Source: Tardiphaga sp. vice304 | GTDB taxonomy: Bacteria; Pseudomonadota; Alphaproteobacteria; Rhizobiales; Xanthobacteraceae | Reading direction: 5' to 3' | Assembly: GCF_007018905.1 (NCBI RefSeq) | Contig: NZ_CP041402.1 | Location: 1,600,001-1,664,000, forward strand | DNA length: 64,000 nt | In this document: one piece after another, positions 11,584 to 20,994 of the stretch | How positions within the stretch are numbered: the stretch's first letter is position 1 | Layout of the letters: every line of letters starts with the position of its first letter | Notes under the pieces: model-generated | Told to the model about the DNA's origin: nothing | Seen by the model: only the letters and a program-made list of their open reading frames with translations | Databases searched by the model: none | Program-made: the position numbers and the translations under genes

Positions 11584-12342
11584 CTATTTCTTACCGAGCA
11601 GCTTTGTTTTCAGCGCCTTGATCCTGTCGTCGTCGACCTCTGATCGAAAATCGATGTCCCACGGTAAACCAAGAGACCGCGAAATAGTCCCAATCATCTT
11701 CCAGACGAACTTCAGCTCCTCGTGGGTATCACGCAGATCGGTGTCACTCGTATCGGAGGCCAGAATGTCATTCATCATCGTCTGCCACCATTTGAGCAGG
11801 CTGAGCATGAGAGACAACAATTCGTCTTCGTCCGGCGTGGTTGAAATGCACGCATACTCCTCCTTTTCGAAATCGAGCACGATCGTATCAGGGTGAGGAC
11901 ACCCAGGCGGCAATTTTAACCTGCGAGTTCCAGCCTCCGTGAAGCGCTTTTCCCAAGACATCTTATATTCTACAGCCAGCGCGAAGCGCTCCGCCTTCTT
12001 TTTCGCGCGCCTTTCCTGAGCAAGGGACAGGCCTTCAAGTGCAATTTTCTGAGCGCGCGTATCACCGCTCGCTGCCTGACGGTTCAGTTTCCTAACAATT
12101 ACGCGCGCCGTCGGCATCGATGTCTCCTTTCCATTGTCTTTGACTGCCATAAACCGAGCGCCCTCTTCCTCAAAAATCTGCGCAAGGTCGTCCGGGGCAG
12201 GGTCCTTGTTCTTCGCGCCCTTTGGCCGACCGTTCGGATTCGGTGACTTTCCCGGTTTGAACTGATGGTCCTTCGGCGGTTTCCCATAACCGACTTCGTA
12301 ATCGCTGGATGTCGGCGGCGTTCTGGAGCCCTTCTTCTTCAT
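11584..12342 (-). CDS. DUF5681 family protein
   Basis: The 252-residue protein has the conserved DUF5681 N-terminal block (KPPKDHQFKPGKSPNPNG, then GRPKGAKNK). The domain is common next to phage-type methylases and packaging genes and has been compared with small terminase or ParB-linked proteins. The ATG at 12342 starts it correctly; a longer frame upstream only overlaps the methyltransferase. The separation from the methyltransferase stop is 7 bp, so they form an operon. Function not established. Confidence 0.75.
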   Translation of the reverse strand: MKKKGSRTPPTSSDYEVGYGKPPKDHQFKPGKSPNPNGRPKGAKNKDPAPDDLAQIFEEEGARFMAVKDNGKETSMPTARVIVRKLNRQAASGDTRAQKIALEGLSLAQERRAKKKAERFALAVEYKMSWEKRFTEAGTRRLKLPPGCPHPDTIVLDFEKEEYACISTTPDEDELLSLMLSLLKWWQTMMNDILASDTSDTDLRDTHEELKFVWKMIGTISRSLGLPWDIDFRSEVDDDRIKALKTKLLGKK

Positions 12343-12349
12343 GGCGCGC

Positions 12350-13669
12350 TCACAGAACGTTGAGAGCGGCAAGCCGCTCGGGCGCCAACTCGTCGAACGT
12401 AACGCCGGTGTCGGCGTGGACCGCATCTTTTTTAGTAATTGCCTGCCAACGGCGAATAGCCGTGTCGACGTAGGCGGGATCAAGTTCCAGGCCATAGGCA
12501 TGCCGGCCAACGCGCTCGGCCGCCAGGATGGTCGTGCCTGACCCACAAAACGTATCGAGCACAATATCGCGACGCTTTGTGCAGTCCCGCATCGCGTCGC
12601 TCACCAGTGCGACGGGCTTAACGGTAGGGTGATCGCGCAGATCGTCCATGCGCCCCTTGCGGAAGGTGTTGACGCCGGCATACGGCCAAACGTTGCTGCG
12701 GGAACGACCATGGCGCCCCAGCTCAACGTTGTTCAAGTGCCCCTTATCGCCAACCCGCAAGACCAGGATTTCCTCATGCTGGCTGCGGTAAAAACTACCC
12801 TGGCCGGCATTGGTCTTGGTCCAGACCGCCGTATTGATGTGAGCACCATAGATGCCATTCGCGACCATCGTCAGTTCAGCGAGGTTTCGCCAATCCATGC
12901 ACACATAATGAAGAGAGCCGTTGCTTGAGACCCGCACTGCGTTGGACAGGCAAGAGGTCAAGAACTCGCGAAATTCCGCGGGCGTCTGCTCGCCGGAGGC
13001 CTCGGCGAATTCGCGATGCTTCGTCTTCCCGCGGCCAACAACGCTGGCAACCGAGACGTTATAGGGCGGATCCAGGAAGGCCATCGACGCACACGCACCA
13101 CCCATGAGGCGATCAAGATCCGTCTCATTCCGGGCATTTCCGCACAGCAAGCGGTGAGGACCGAGAAGCCAAAGATCGCCAAGCCGGCTAATCGGCTTCG
13201 AAATGACATTGTGAAATTCGTCGTCGGGGTCGCGCTCGGGGCCGCCGAAGTCGACCATCAGCTGATCGATCTCGGGGATATCGAAACCCGTTAGCGTGAT
13301 ATCGCTGCCCTCAATCTCGAGCTGTGCGCTAAGTTCGGGAATCTCAAAAGCCAGCTTCTGACGATCCCAGCCGGCATTTTCGGCAATCTTGTTATCCGCC
13401 AGCATAAGCGCCCGCTTGCGGGCATCCGACAAACCGGTCACGGTGATGACCGGTACAACGCTCAGCCCAAGGCTCCGAGCAGCCTCCAGCCTTCCGTGAC
13501 CGGCAACGATGACGCCGTGTTCGTCGGCAATGATCGGGTTCGTGAAGCCGAACTCGGCGATGCTGCGGGCAATCTGGCCCAGCTGCTTCTTGGAGTGCGT
13601 ACGGGCATTCCGCTCATTCAGGGTCAATGCCAAAATTGACGTCTCAGCCTTATAGGTGATGGCAGACAT
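12350..13669 (-). CDS. ParB-like nuclease domain / DNA N4-N6 methyltransferase
   Basis: The 439-residue protein fuses a ParB/Srx-like N-terminal domain (GHGRLEAARSLGL at 57-69) to an amino-methyltransferase. Catalytic motif IV DPPYN is at 200-204 and motif I DTFCGSGTT near 375, an order of the beta class. A good AAGGAGCGG site precedes the ATG at 13669. Such fusions are typical of prophages and integrative elements, where they methylate adenine or cytosine without a dedicated restriction partner. Its operon partner is DUF5681, 7 bp downstream. Sequence specificity cannot be read. Confidence 0.88.
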   Translation of the reverse strand: MSAITYKAETSILALTLNERNARTHSKKQLGQIARSIAEFGFTNPIIADEHGVIVAGHGRLEAARSLGLSVVPVITVTGLSDARKRALMLADNKIAENAGWDRQKLAFEIPELSAQLEIEGSDITLTGFDIPEIDQLMVDFGGPERDPDDEFHNVISKPISRLGDLWLLGPHRLLCGNARNETDLDRLMGGACASMAFLDPPYNVSVASVVGRGKTKHREFAEASGEQTPAEFREFLTSCLSNAVRVSSNGSLHYVCMDWRNLAELTMVANGIYGAHINTAVWTKTNAGQGSFYRSQHEEILVLRVGDKGHLNNVELGRHGRSRSNVWPYAGVNTFRKGRMDDLRDHPTVKPVALVSDAMRDCTKRRDIVLDTFCGSGTTILAAERVGRHAYGLELDPAYVDTAIRRWQAITKKDAVHADTGVTFDELAPERLAALNVL

Positions 13670-14302
13670 AACCGCTCCTTCGGCGCAGAAGGCTCTGCGC
13701 TGCGAGTTAATTGCAAAGGGTGAAAGTCAGCCCGAATTCATCGCCACGCATTGCGGCTCGACGGCTTCTTTATCGGAGCGCTTCGCTCGCGAATTAGAAG
13801 GGGGCCCGGCATTGCCGGCAGACCTGGTAAGCGAGTTAGCAGCGGAGCCGTTGGCTATCGCACTGTGGCTTACAAACCTACGATACAAGTTCTTTCTAAA
13901 AGGTGCAACGAATGATCTTTACTCTCTTTGCGTGAGTAAAGATTCGCGTAATGGAGCGATATGGAACGGCGGCTCATGGCGGATATTGTTGAAAAAGTCG
14001 CTTTCCGCTCCGGTTCGAAATTTCCTAGCCTCGCTGGTGTGCCTCGCTCATAGTGACCTGAGGGACCGCATCGCATCCCGCAAAATCGATCACGGGTCAT
14101 CGAGAGTTGGCAGAAGCAGCGTCCAACGACGGATGAGACTGAACGCGGGTTTTGGCAAGATTTTTGAGGTCGATCAATTTTCGACTTTTTCAACAGTATC
14201 GGCGCCAAGCGGCCATCGGGATCTGTTTCCAGAAAACTCTCCGCACGCTGCATCGAACTTGGTGCATTCGTCCGTCTTTAGAATCCCAAGTTAATCTCGC
14301 TC
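13670..14302. other. Intergenic region at the island edge, with an IS-like inverted-repeat pair
   Basis: No convincing gene was found; ORFs on both strands here have no recognisable product and overlap each other. The segment holds the promoter of the methyltransferase operon and a pair of long inverted repeats (13984-14000 and 14182-14198), described separately. Confidence 0.5.
13984..14198. repeat. Inverted-repeat pair bounding a 215-bp segment (possible MITE or IS remnant)
   Basis: TATTGTTGAAAAAGTCG at 13984-14000 and the complement of TACTGTTGAAAAAGTCG at 14182-14198 match at 16 of 17 positions. The TGTTGAAAAAGTC core resembles insertion-sequence termini. The inside holds no transposase, so it is either a miniature element or the ends of a deleted IS. 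Confidence 0.5.
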
Positions 14303-15091
14303 TTACCTGCCAGCTTCTGAGAGCTTGGGCTCTTGTCCGTCGACCGGCGAGATTGCGGTGAGATCGAACGACTCCCCGCGCAGCAACGACAGTGTGGCCA
14401 GCGCGCGGTCTCGGTCGCCTTCGAGGAGTTGGCCGAGGTGGGTCACGGCTGCGTTCGGCTTGCGCTGCCGTATGGTCCTCAATGTTGCGACCATGAGGTC
14501 GGCACTCATGCGGCGGATGTCACCCGTTTGATAATCCAGCGGCGTCTTCCAGATGGTTTCCCAGACCGTCTGATTTGCGAGATCGGTGAGAAGCTCGACC
14601 AGCAACTCGTTCCCCGAACCGCGCGCGATCGTTTTCACGGCGCGCGTCGTAATATACGCGAAGGCGACAGGATCATTGACCTCCACCATTGCTTTCAGTT
14701 CGTCGCAACGGCGCTCCAGCGTGTCGACAAAGCTTTCGACCGGCGAGGTCGCCATCGTGCGCACCGCCAGCATCGACAGCGCGGCCCGGACATTGAACAG
14801 GTCGGCAACCGACTTCAGCGACAAGGGCCGGATATACGCGCCACGGCGCGGACGAACATCGACGAGGCGGCGGCGCTCGAGGATACGGATGGCTTCGCGG
14901 ATTGGCCCGCGACTGACGCCGAAGTCGCGCGCCAGATCAAGTTCGACCAGTCGATCGCCGGCTTTGCGCCGGCCTGACACGATTTCGGCACCGAGTTCTT
15001 CCGCGACCTGATCGGGAAGCGTGCGCGGTTCAAACCGCTTTGCCTGATCTTCCTCGTGGCCCGTCAATGGCGTGCGGAGCGTCGCGTCCAT
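14303..15091 (-). CDS. GntR family (FadR/FCD type) transcriptional regulator
   Basis: The 262-residue protein has an N-terminal winged helix (LPDQVAEELGAEI, DFGVSRGPIREAIRILE) and a C-terminal FCD ligand-binding domain (LFNVRAALSMLAVR onward). It is divergent from the ABC transporter / acyl-CoA operon and shares its intergenic region, which contains an ATTGTTGACAAT palindrome. It most likely represses that operon until the transported acid or its CoA ester is present. Family assignment is clear; the effector is inferred from context. Confidence 0.9.
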   Translation of the reverse strand: MDATLRTPLTGHEEDQAKRFEPRTLPDQVAEELGAEIVSGRRKAGDRLVELDLARDFGVSRGPIREAIRILERRRLVDVRPRRGAYIRPLSLKSVADLFNVRAALSMLAVRTMATSPVESFVDTLERRCDELKAMVEVNDPVAFAYITTRAVKTIARGSGNELLVELLTDLANQTVWETIWKTPLDYQTGDIRRMSADLMVATLRTIRQRKPNAAVTHLGQLLEGDRDRALATLSLLRGESFDLTAISPVDGQEPKLSEAGR

Positions 15092-15154
15092 GACTTCCTC
15101 CCGGTCGCTGATGTCTGCTCATCCATCATATGGTTCATTTTAGCGCATTAGTCT

Positions 15155-15166
15155 ATTGTTGACAAT
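15155..15166. promoter_or_regulatory. Candidate FCD/GntR operator (ATTGT-TG-ACAAT)
   Basis: A perfect 5+5 inverted repeat with 2-bp spacer lies in the divergent region, 64 bp upstream of the regulator start. FCD-type GntR proteins are known to bind TTGT-N2-ACAA-like palindromes. Binding by the neighbouring regulator is inferred. Confidence 0.5.
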
Positions 15167-15272
15167 TGACAGTTCATGCCGTTTCATCGTTGGGCTGACG
15201 CGCAAGACTCCGGCCAAAGCCGGGCTGCGATCGACGTTCCCGGCACAAGATCGGGAATCGCCAGGGAGGTGA

Positions 15273-15424
15273 ACATGGAGATGACGTCAGCTCTGACGTT
15301 TGCGTCGCCAAACCCATCGTTGACCGGGAGCGCCGCGGCCAACCCCGCGCGCCGGCTTATGGCCTTGTTGCGCACTTGTCGCCTTATGGATGTTGCAAGA
15401 CGCCGGTTGGACGTGCCGCAATGA
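15273..15424 (+). CDS. Possible 49-aa leader ORF of the ABC transporter operon
   Basis: ATG at 15273 follows an excellent GGGAGGTGA site, and the frame ends with a TGA overlapping the ATG of the first transporter gene (ATGA at 15421). The peptide (MEMTSALTFASPNPSL...) has no recognisable family. Good ribosome binding plus stop-start coupling suggest a translated leader, but it could also be the remnant of a lost first gene. Confidence 0.35.
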
Positions 15425-16470
15425 CAGGCCTTGCCGATATTGCTCTAACCGCCCTGCCAGCTGACGCAGCTCAGGCGTCAGTCAACGCGGTGTCGCTCCT
15501 CGAGGTACGTAATCTCTCGCTGTCTTTTGCTACGGGCCGAAATGCGCTGTCGATCACGCGAGACGTCAGTTTCTCGATAGCACCCGGAGAGCGCGTTGGG
15601 CTTGTAGGCGAAAGCGGCTGCGGCAAGACGGTGACCGGCCTGTCGCTGCTTCGACTGTTGCCACCATCCGCCCGCATCGAGGGAGATATCCTGTTCAACG
15701 GCGTCAACCTTGCGACGCTGTCGCCGCGCCAACTGCGCGCGGTGCGCGGTCGCGACATCGCGATGATCTTCCAGGAGCCGATGAGCGCGCTGGATCCGGT
15801 TTTCACCGTCGGCGAACAGATCAGCGAAGCCTACCGTACGCATTTCCCGGTCAGCCGGGCGGAAGGGCGCGAGCGTGCCATCGCCGCGCTGCGCGAAGTC
15901 GGCATTCCCGCGCCGGAGCGTCGCTGCGACGAATATCCGCACCAGATGTCGGGCGGCATGTTGCAGCGGGTCATGATCGCGATGGCGCTGATCTGCAAGC
16001 CTAAGCTTCTTGTCGCCGACGAACCCACCACGGCGCTCGACGTCACCGTGCAGGCCCAAATCACCGACCTGTTGCGCTCGCTCAGCGAACGGACGGGAAC
16101 GGCGCTGGTTTTCATCACCCATGATCTGGGCGTCGTTGCCGAGACCTGCACCCGCATGATCACGATGTATGCTGGAGAGGTCGTGGAAGATGCGCCGGTC
16201 GATGACGTGCTGACGCGACCGCGGCATCCCTATACGTCCGGCCTGCTGCGCTCGCTGCCGGGGCTCAGCCAGCGCCGTGGCGTCCTCGCGTCGATCCCGG
16301 GCCGCGTGCCGTCGCCTAGCGCCATGCCCCCCGGTTGCCGGTTTCGGTCGCGGTGCCCGCATGCCATCGCAGGCTGTGAGCAGGAGCAACTCCTGCTCGA
16401 TATCGACGAGGATCGTGCGGCACGTTGCTGGCGCGCGCCCGAACTCGAATTGCCAGGGGCGGTAAACTGA
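15421..16470 (+). CDS. Peptide-type ABC transporter ATP-binding protein (DppD/OppD-like)
   Basis: This 349-residue ATPase has Walker A GESGCGKT, signature MSGGML, Walker [13 protein letters not shown] and the C-terminal oligopeptide-transporter extension with cysteines ([17 protein letters not shown]). It is one of two ATPases energising the importer encoded by the next genes. ATG 15421 is preferred because it overlaps the leader stop; an upstream GTG would add 15 residues. It overlaps the next gene by TGATG. The substrate could be a peptide, but the acyl-CoA genes downstream suggest an organic acid or acyl compound. Confidence 0.92.
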   Translation: MTGLADIALTALPADAAQASVNAVSLLEVRNLSLSFATGRNALSITRDVSFSIAPGERVGLVGESGCGKTVTGLSLLRLLPPSARIEGDILFNGVNLATLSPRQLRAVRGRDIAMIFQEPMSALDPVFTVGEQISEAYRTHFPVSRAEGRERAIAALREVGIPAPERRCDEYPHQMSGGMLQRVMIAMALICKPKLLVADEPTTALDVTVQAQITDLLRSLSERTGTALVFITHDLGVVAETCTRMITMYAGEVVEDAPVDDVLTRPRHPYTSGLLRSLPGLSQRRGVLASIPGRVPSPSAMPPGCRFRSRCPHAIAGCEQEQLLLDIDEDRAARCWRAPELELPGAVN

Positions 16471-17510
16471 TGTCGTCGCTTACGCATGACAACCCGGTCG
16501 TCAAGGACCGCCGCGAGGTTCTTGCGGTGCGGGACCTGCGCATCCTGTTTCCGACGCGTGACGGGCGCGACACGGTCAAGGCCATCGACGGGATGGATTT
16601 CGAGGTACGCAGCGGCGAGACGTTTGGCGTGATCGGCGAGTCCGGTTCCGGAAAAACCACGCTCGGGCGCGCGCTGGTATCGCTGTTGCCGCCAACGCAC
16701 GGCCATATCCTGCATGACGGCACCGATCCGGCGACGCTCGGCACCGGCGCATTTCGAAAACATCGCCGCGACTACCAGATCATCTTTCAGGATCCGAACG
16801 CGGCGCTCAATCCGCGCATGACGATCATCGACAGTGTGGTCGAGCCGCTCGAGATCATGGGCGACGGCGACCATGTTTCGCGTCGTCGCCGCGGCATCAA
16901 GGTGCTGGAGCGCGTCGGCCTCGCCCCCGAGGTAGCGGACCGCTATCCGCATCAGTTATCCGGTGGCCAGAAACAGCGCGTCAATATCGCGCGCGTGCTG
17001 ACGCTGCGGCCGAAGGTGATCGTCTGCGACGAGGTTGTGGCAGCCCTCGACGTTTCGATCCGCGGCGACGTGCTCAACCTGTTCGCCGACCTACAGCGCG
17101 AATTTGGGCTGACCTACGTTTTCATTACCCATGACATTGCTGTGGTTTCGCATATCTCGGACCGCATCGCCGTTACCTATCTCGGCAAGCTGATGGAGCT
17201 TGGCGACGCGAAGGATGTCGTGGAGCGGCCGCTGCATCCCTATACGCGGGCGTTGCTTTCGGCCGAGCCGATCCCGCTGCCGTCAAGCATGCGCGTCGAT
17301 CGTCGCATTATCCTGGAAGGCGAGATTCCGAGCCCGGTCTCGCCGCCCTCGGGCTGTCGCTTCCGTACGCGTTGCCCCTCGGTGCAGCCGCGCTGCGCGG
17401 AGGAAATGCCCGCCTGGCGCGAGGTGAAACCGGGTCATCGTGTGGCCTGCCACTTTGCGACGGCCGACGGGCCGCCGCCCGACAATCAAAAAGCGCAACG
17501 CGCATCATAA
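16470..17510 (+). CDS. Peptide-type ABC transporter ATP-binding protein (DppF/OppF-like)
   Basis: This 346-residue second ATPase has Walker A GESGSGKTT, signature LSGGQKQR, Walker B VIVCDEVVAALD and the terminal CRFRTRCPSVQPRC cysteine region. The ATG at 16470 shares its A with the preceding TGA. Together with the first ATPase it forms the heterodimeric motor of the Dpp/Opp-class importer. Coupling across the two genes implies equal expression. Confidence 0.92.
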   Translation: MSSLTHDNPVVKDRREVLAVRDLRILFPTRDGRDTVKAIDGMDFEVRSGETFGVIGESGSGKTTLGRALVSLLPPTHGHILHDGTDPATLGTGAFRKHRRDYQIIFQDPNAALNPRMTIIDSVVEPLEIMGDGDHVSRRRRGIKVLERVGLAPEVADRYPHQLSGGQKQRVNIARVLTLRPKVIVCDEVVAALDVSIRGDVLNLFADLQREFGLTYVFITHDIAVVSHISDRIAVTYLGKLMELGDAKDVVERPLHPYTRALLSAEPIPLPSSMRVDRRIILEGEIPSPVSPPSGCRFRTRCPSVQPRCAEEMPAWREVKPGHRVACHFATADGPPPDNQKAQRAS

Positions 17511-17527
17511 AACTGGGAGGAGACACC

Positions 17528-19081
17528 ATGCGAACGATCGACCTCGGGAACGCGACGTTGCGTCGCCGCGATATTCTCGCGCTGATGGGCGGCGCCGCGG
17601 CGACTGGCGCGCTTGGATTGCCGGCGCTGGCGCAGGACGCCAAGAAGGGCGGCGTGTTGAAGGTCGCAGCGCCCGCCAATCCGTCCTCGCTCGATCCGGC
17701 GACCGGCGGCGCCGGTTCGGATCACAGCATCCTGTGGACGATGTATGACACGCTGGTCATCTGGGATTACGAGACGCTGAAGCCGAAGCCCGGCATGGCG
17801 AAGTGGTCGTTTCCCGATCCGAAGATCATGGTGCTCGACATCACGGCCGGCATCAAATTTCACGATGGAACCCCGCTCGATGCCGAGGCGGTCAAGTTCA
17901 ACCTCGACCGTAGCCGCACCGACCAGCGTTCAAATATCAAGCCCGACGTGTCCAGCATCGAAGCGGTCGAGGTGACCGGCCCGCTGCAGGTCACCCTGAA
18001 GCTGAAGAACCCGGATACCGCGCTGCCCGCGATCCTCAGCGATCGTGCGGGCATGATGGTGTCGCCGACCAACATCAAGGCGCTCGGCAACGACACCGAT
18101 CGCAAGCCGGTGGGCGCGGGCCCGTGGAAATTCGTTCGTTGGAACGACAACGAAATCATCGTGGTGACACGTCACGAGGATTACTGGCAGAAGGGCCGGC
18201 CCTATCTCGATGGCATCGAGTTCAACATCATTCCCGAGAACGCCACGGCGTTGCGCTCCGTGGTGGCCGGGCAGAACGATATGGCGTTCCAGTTGCCGGC
18301 GCGGCTGAAGCCGGTGATCGAACGCGCAAAGAGCCTTTCCGTCGTAAGTTCACCGACGCTGTACTGCATCCAGCTCTACCTCAACTATGGCCGTTCGCCG
18401 CTCGACAATCTCAAGGTCCGCCAGGCGATCAATTTCGCGCTTGACCGCGATGCCTTCGTCAAGGCGACCTTGAGCGGACTGGGCGAGCCCGCCCGCATGA
18501 CGCTGCCGAGTTCGCACTGGGCCTTCAACAAGGATGTGGCGGGGACCTATCCGCACAATCCCGACAAGGCGCGCGAACTGCTCGCCGAGGCCGGATACAA
18601 GGACGGCCTCGAACTGACGATCGGCGGCTACATGGATCAGGATTCCGTGCGCCGCGGCGAGGTGATCCAGGACCAACTCGGCAAGGCCGGCATCCGTCTC
18701 AAGTTCACCCGAGGGACGATCGCCGAAATCAGCGCGCAGTTCTTCGCTACCGAGAAGAAGTTCGACCTCCTTGTGTCGGCATGGACCGGTCGTCCGGACC
18801 CGAGCATGACCTACGGGTTGAGCTTCGACAAAGGCGCATACTACAATGCCGGGCGCACCGGTGACCCGGAGCTTTCGAAACTGATCCAAGAAAGCCGCAT
18901 CAGCGAGGATCTCGCCAAACGCGCCGAAGTGTTCGCCAAGATCCAGCGTTTCACGGTTGAAAACGCCCTGTCGGCGCCGCTCGCCTTCCAGTTCGAGCTT
19001 GATGCCTTGTCGGCCAAGGTCAAGGGCTTCTCGCCGAACCTGCTCGGCAAGCCGAAGTTCGAGAACATCTCCCTCGGGTAG
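17528..19081 (+). CDS. ABC transporter periplasmic substrate-binding protein (family 5, DppA-like)
   Basis: The 517-residue protein starts with a twin-arginine type signal (RRRDILALMGGAAATGALG, cleavage after PALAQ) and continues as an SBP family 5 protein (FHDGTPLDAEAVKFNLDR, DYWQKGRPYLDGIEF, KVRQAINFALDRDAF). ATG 17528 follows GGGAGGAG. It captures the substrate in the periplasm and delivers it to the permeases encoded next. Ligand type is not readable, although such proteins in Bradyrhizobium-like bacteria often bind non-peptide ligands. Confidence 0.92.
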   Translation: MRTIDLGNATLRRRDILALMGGAAATGALGLPALAQDAKKGGVLKVAAPANPSSLDPATGGAGSDHSILWTMYDTLVIWDYETLKPKPGMAKWSFPDPKIMVLDITAGIKFHDGTPLDAEAVKFNLDRSRTDQRSNIKPDVSSIEAVEVTGPLQVTLKLKNPDTALPAILSDRAGMMVSPTNIKALGNDTDRKPVGAGPWKFVRWNDNEIIVVTRHEDYWQKGRPYLDGIEFNIIPENATALRSVVAGQNDMAFQLPARLKPVIERAKSLSVVSSPTLYCIQLYLNYGRSPLDNLKVRQAINFALDRDAFVKATLSGLGEPARMTLPSSHWAFNKDVAGTYPHNPDKARELLAEAGYKDGLELTIGGYMDQDSVRRGEVIQDQLGKAGIRLKFTRGTIAEISAQFFATEKKFDLLVSAWTGRPDPSMTYGLSFDKGAYYNAGRTGDPELSKLIQESRISEDLAKRAEVFAKIQRFTVENALSAPLAFQFELDALSAKVKGFSPNLLGKPKFENISLG

Positions 19082-19142
19082 ATCCTCGGTTAATCTCTGG
19101 GCGCCGCGATCTCGCGGCGCCTCATTCGGATGTAAAATCTGC

Positions 19143-20099
19143 ATGTTGAATTCCGCACGTTTCCGCATCGTCGGCCGGCGCCTGCTGCAGACGATCCCCG
19201 TAGTCGTATTGTCGACTTTCATCGTGTTCGGCCTGCTCAAGCTGGTGCCGGGTGACGTTGCCGTGACGTTGGCCGGCGACAATGCGTCCGACGAGCGCAT
19301 CGCCGAGATCCGCGAGCTCTACGGTCTGAACAAGCCGTTCTTCCTGCAATACGGATCGTGGCTGTGGAAAGCCGCGCATGGCGATCTGGCGCATTCGTTG
19401 ATCTCCAACGAGTCGGTGCTGACCTCGATCCAGCGCTGCCTGCCTCACACGCTGTTGATCGTGTCGCTCGCACTGCTGACGGCGCTGGTGATCGGGATTC
19501 CGCTCGGCATTGCCGCGGCAGTCAAGCCGGGCTCGTGGATCGACGGTGCCGTGATGGCGATCGCGTCACTTGGCGTCGCGGTGCCGAACTTTTGGCTCGG
19601 CATGTTGCTGGTTGCGTTTTTTTCGCTGCAACTGAACTGGCTGCCGGCGACCGGCGCGGTATCGCTGATGACGGATCCGTGGGCTGCGCTCAGCCACGCC
19701 ATCCTGCCTGCGTTGGCGCTGGCGTCCGGCGGGGTCGCTGAAGTGGCGCGGCAGCTTCGCTCCTCGCTGGTCGAGATCCTCTCTTCCCAGCAGGTGCGGA
19801 CGCTGCATGCCAAGGGTCTGCCGCCGTCGTCGATCCTGTGGCGCCACGGCTTGAAGAACGTGAGCGTCAACCTGCTCACCGTTGTCAGCCTGCTGGCAAA
19901 CCGCATGCTTGCGGCGACCGTGGTGGTCGAGGCCGTGTTCGCGATTCCCGGCATGGGCGGGCTGATCGTCAACGCCGCCATGCACAGGGATTTTCCCGTC
20001 GTTCAGGGCGTGGTGTTCACCATGGTGCTGATCGTCGTCACGCTCAACCTCCTGACCGACATTCTTTATAGCGTGCTCGATCCGAGGATCTCCTCATGA
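19143..20099 (+). CDS. ABC transporter permease (DppB-like)
   Basis: The 318-residue membrane protein has six predicted hydrophobic segments, the N-terminal LLQTIPVVVLSTFIVFGLL helix, an EVARQLRSSLVEIL coupling region, and the family ending TDILYSVLDPRI. It pairs with the DppC-like permease, which it overlaps by ATGA. The ATG at 19143 is 61 bp after the binding protein; the longer upstream frame is a shadow of that gene. Confidence 0.92.
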   Translation: MLNSARFRIVGRRLLQTIPVVVLSTFIVFGLLKLVPGDVAVTLAGDNASDERIAEIRELYGLNKPFFLQYGSWLWKAAHGDLAHSLISNESVLTSIQRCLPHTLLIVSLALLTALVIGIPLGIAAAVKPGSWIDGAVMAIASLGVAVPNFWLGMLLVAFFSLQLNWLPATGAVSLMTDPWAALSHAILPALALASGGVAEVARQLRSSLVEILSSQQVRTLHAKGLPPSSILWRHGLKNVSVNLLTVVSLLANRMLAATVVVEAVFAIPGMGGLIVNAAMHRDFPVVQGVVFTMVLIVVTLNLLTDILYSVLDPRISS

Positions 20100-20971
20100 C
20101 CGACACCGGCATCCCCGCCGGGCGCCGGCCCGGGCGTCTCTCCGGCTTTGCGGGCTGGCTCGTTAACGACATTCGCGGTGCGCTCAGCCTGGCTATGCTG
20201 GTCACGTTGTTGCTGATTTCGCTACTCGGCCCGTGGATCTCGCCCTATGCGCCTGCGGCGCAGGACCTTGACGCCGCGATGGCGCCGATGTCGGCGGAGC
20301 ACTGGCTCGGCGCCGACGATCTCGGCCGCGATACGCTAAGCCGACTGATCTATGGTGGCATGGCTTCTCTCTATGCGAGCTTCCTCGCGGTGATCATTGC
20401 CGTTCTGATTGGCGTGCCGGTGGGCATCCTCGCCGGCTATCTCGGCGGCTGGGTCGATACCGTGATCAGCCGCATCATCGACAGCTTCCTGTCGTTTCCA
20501 GCGATCGTGCTGGCCATCGCCGTCACCGGCGCGCTGGGCATCGGGCTCACCAACGGCATGATCTCGGTCGGCATCGTGTTCGCTCCGCAATTGGCGCGGC
20601 TGGTCCGCGCCCGCACGCTGGTGGTGCGCAACGAACTTTACGTCGATGCCGCGCGCTGCTTCGGCGGATCGACCAAGCGCATTCTGTGGCGCCACGTTCT
20701 GCCGAACGCGATCCAGCCGGTGATCGTGCAGGTGACGCTGCTGCTTGCCGCGGCGCTGCTGGCGGAGGCGAGCCTCAGCTTTCTCGGGCTCGGCATCCAG
20801 TCACCGGACCCGAGCTGGGGCGCAATGCTCGCGCGTGCCTATCAGAACATGGAGATCGCACCGGAACAGATGTATCCGCCGGGCATCGCCATCCTCGTTA
20901 CGGCGCTGGCGTTCAATACGCTAGGGGAGTCGCTGCGCGTCGCGCTCGATCCCACCATGAAGCGCAACTGA
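20096..20971 (+). CDS. ABC transporter permease (DppC-like)
   Basis: The 291-residue permease shows the DppC family N-terminal soluble motif (HWLGADDLGRDTLSRLIYG) followed by the binding-protein-dependent transport domain with RARTLVVRNELYVDAARC as the EAA loop equivalent. It completes the importer. The next gene starts 23 bp later, so uptake and CoA activation are co-transcribed. Confidence 0.93.
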   Translation: MTDTGIPAGRRPGRLSGFAGWLVNDIRGALSLAMLVTLLLISLLGPWISPYAPAAQDLDAAMAPMSAEHWLGADDLGRDTLSRLIYGGMASLYASFLAVIIAVLIGVPVGILAGYLGGWVDTVISRIIDSFLSFPAIVLAIAVTGALGIGLTNGMISVGIVFAPQLARLVRARTLVVRNELYVDAARCFGGSTKRILWRHVLPNAIQPVIVQVTLLLAAALLAEASLSFLGLGIQSPDPSWGAMLARAYQNMEIAPEQMYPPGIAILVTALAFNTLGESLRVALDPTMKRN

Positions 20972-20994
20972 TCCAATCAAGAAGGAAGACGGTC

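Noticed and set aside
13656..14294. Forward 212-aa ORF downstream of the methyltransferase promoter
   Set aside because: No recognisable product, runs through the IS-like inverted repeats and overlaps an equally unconvincing reverse ORF.
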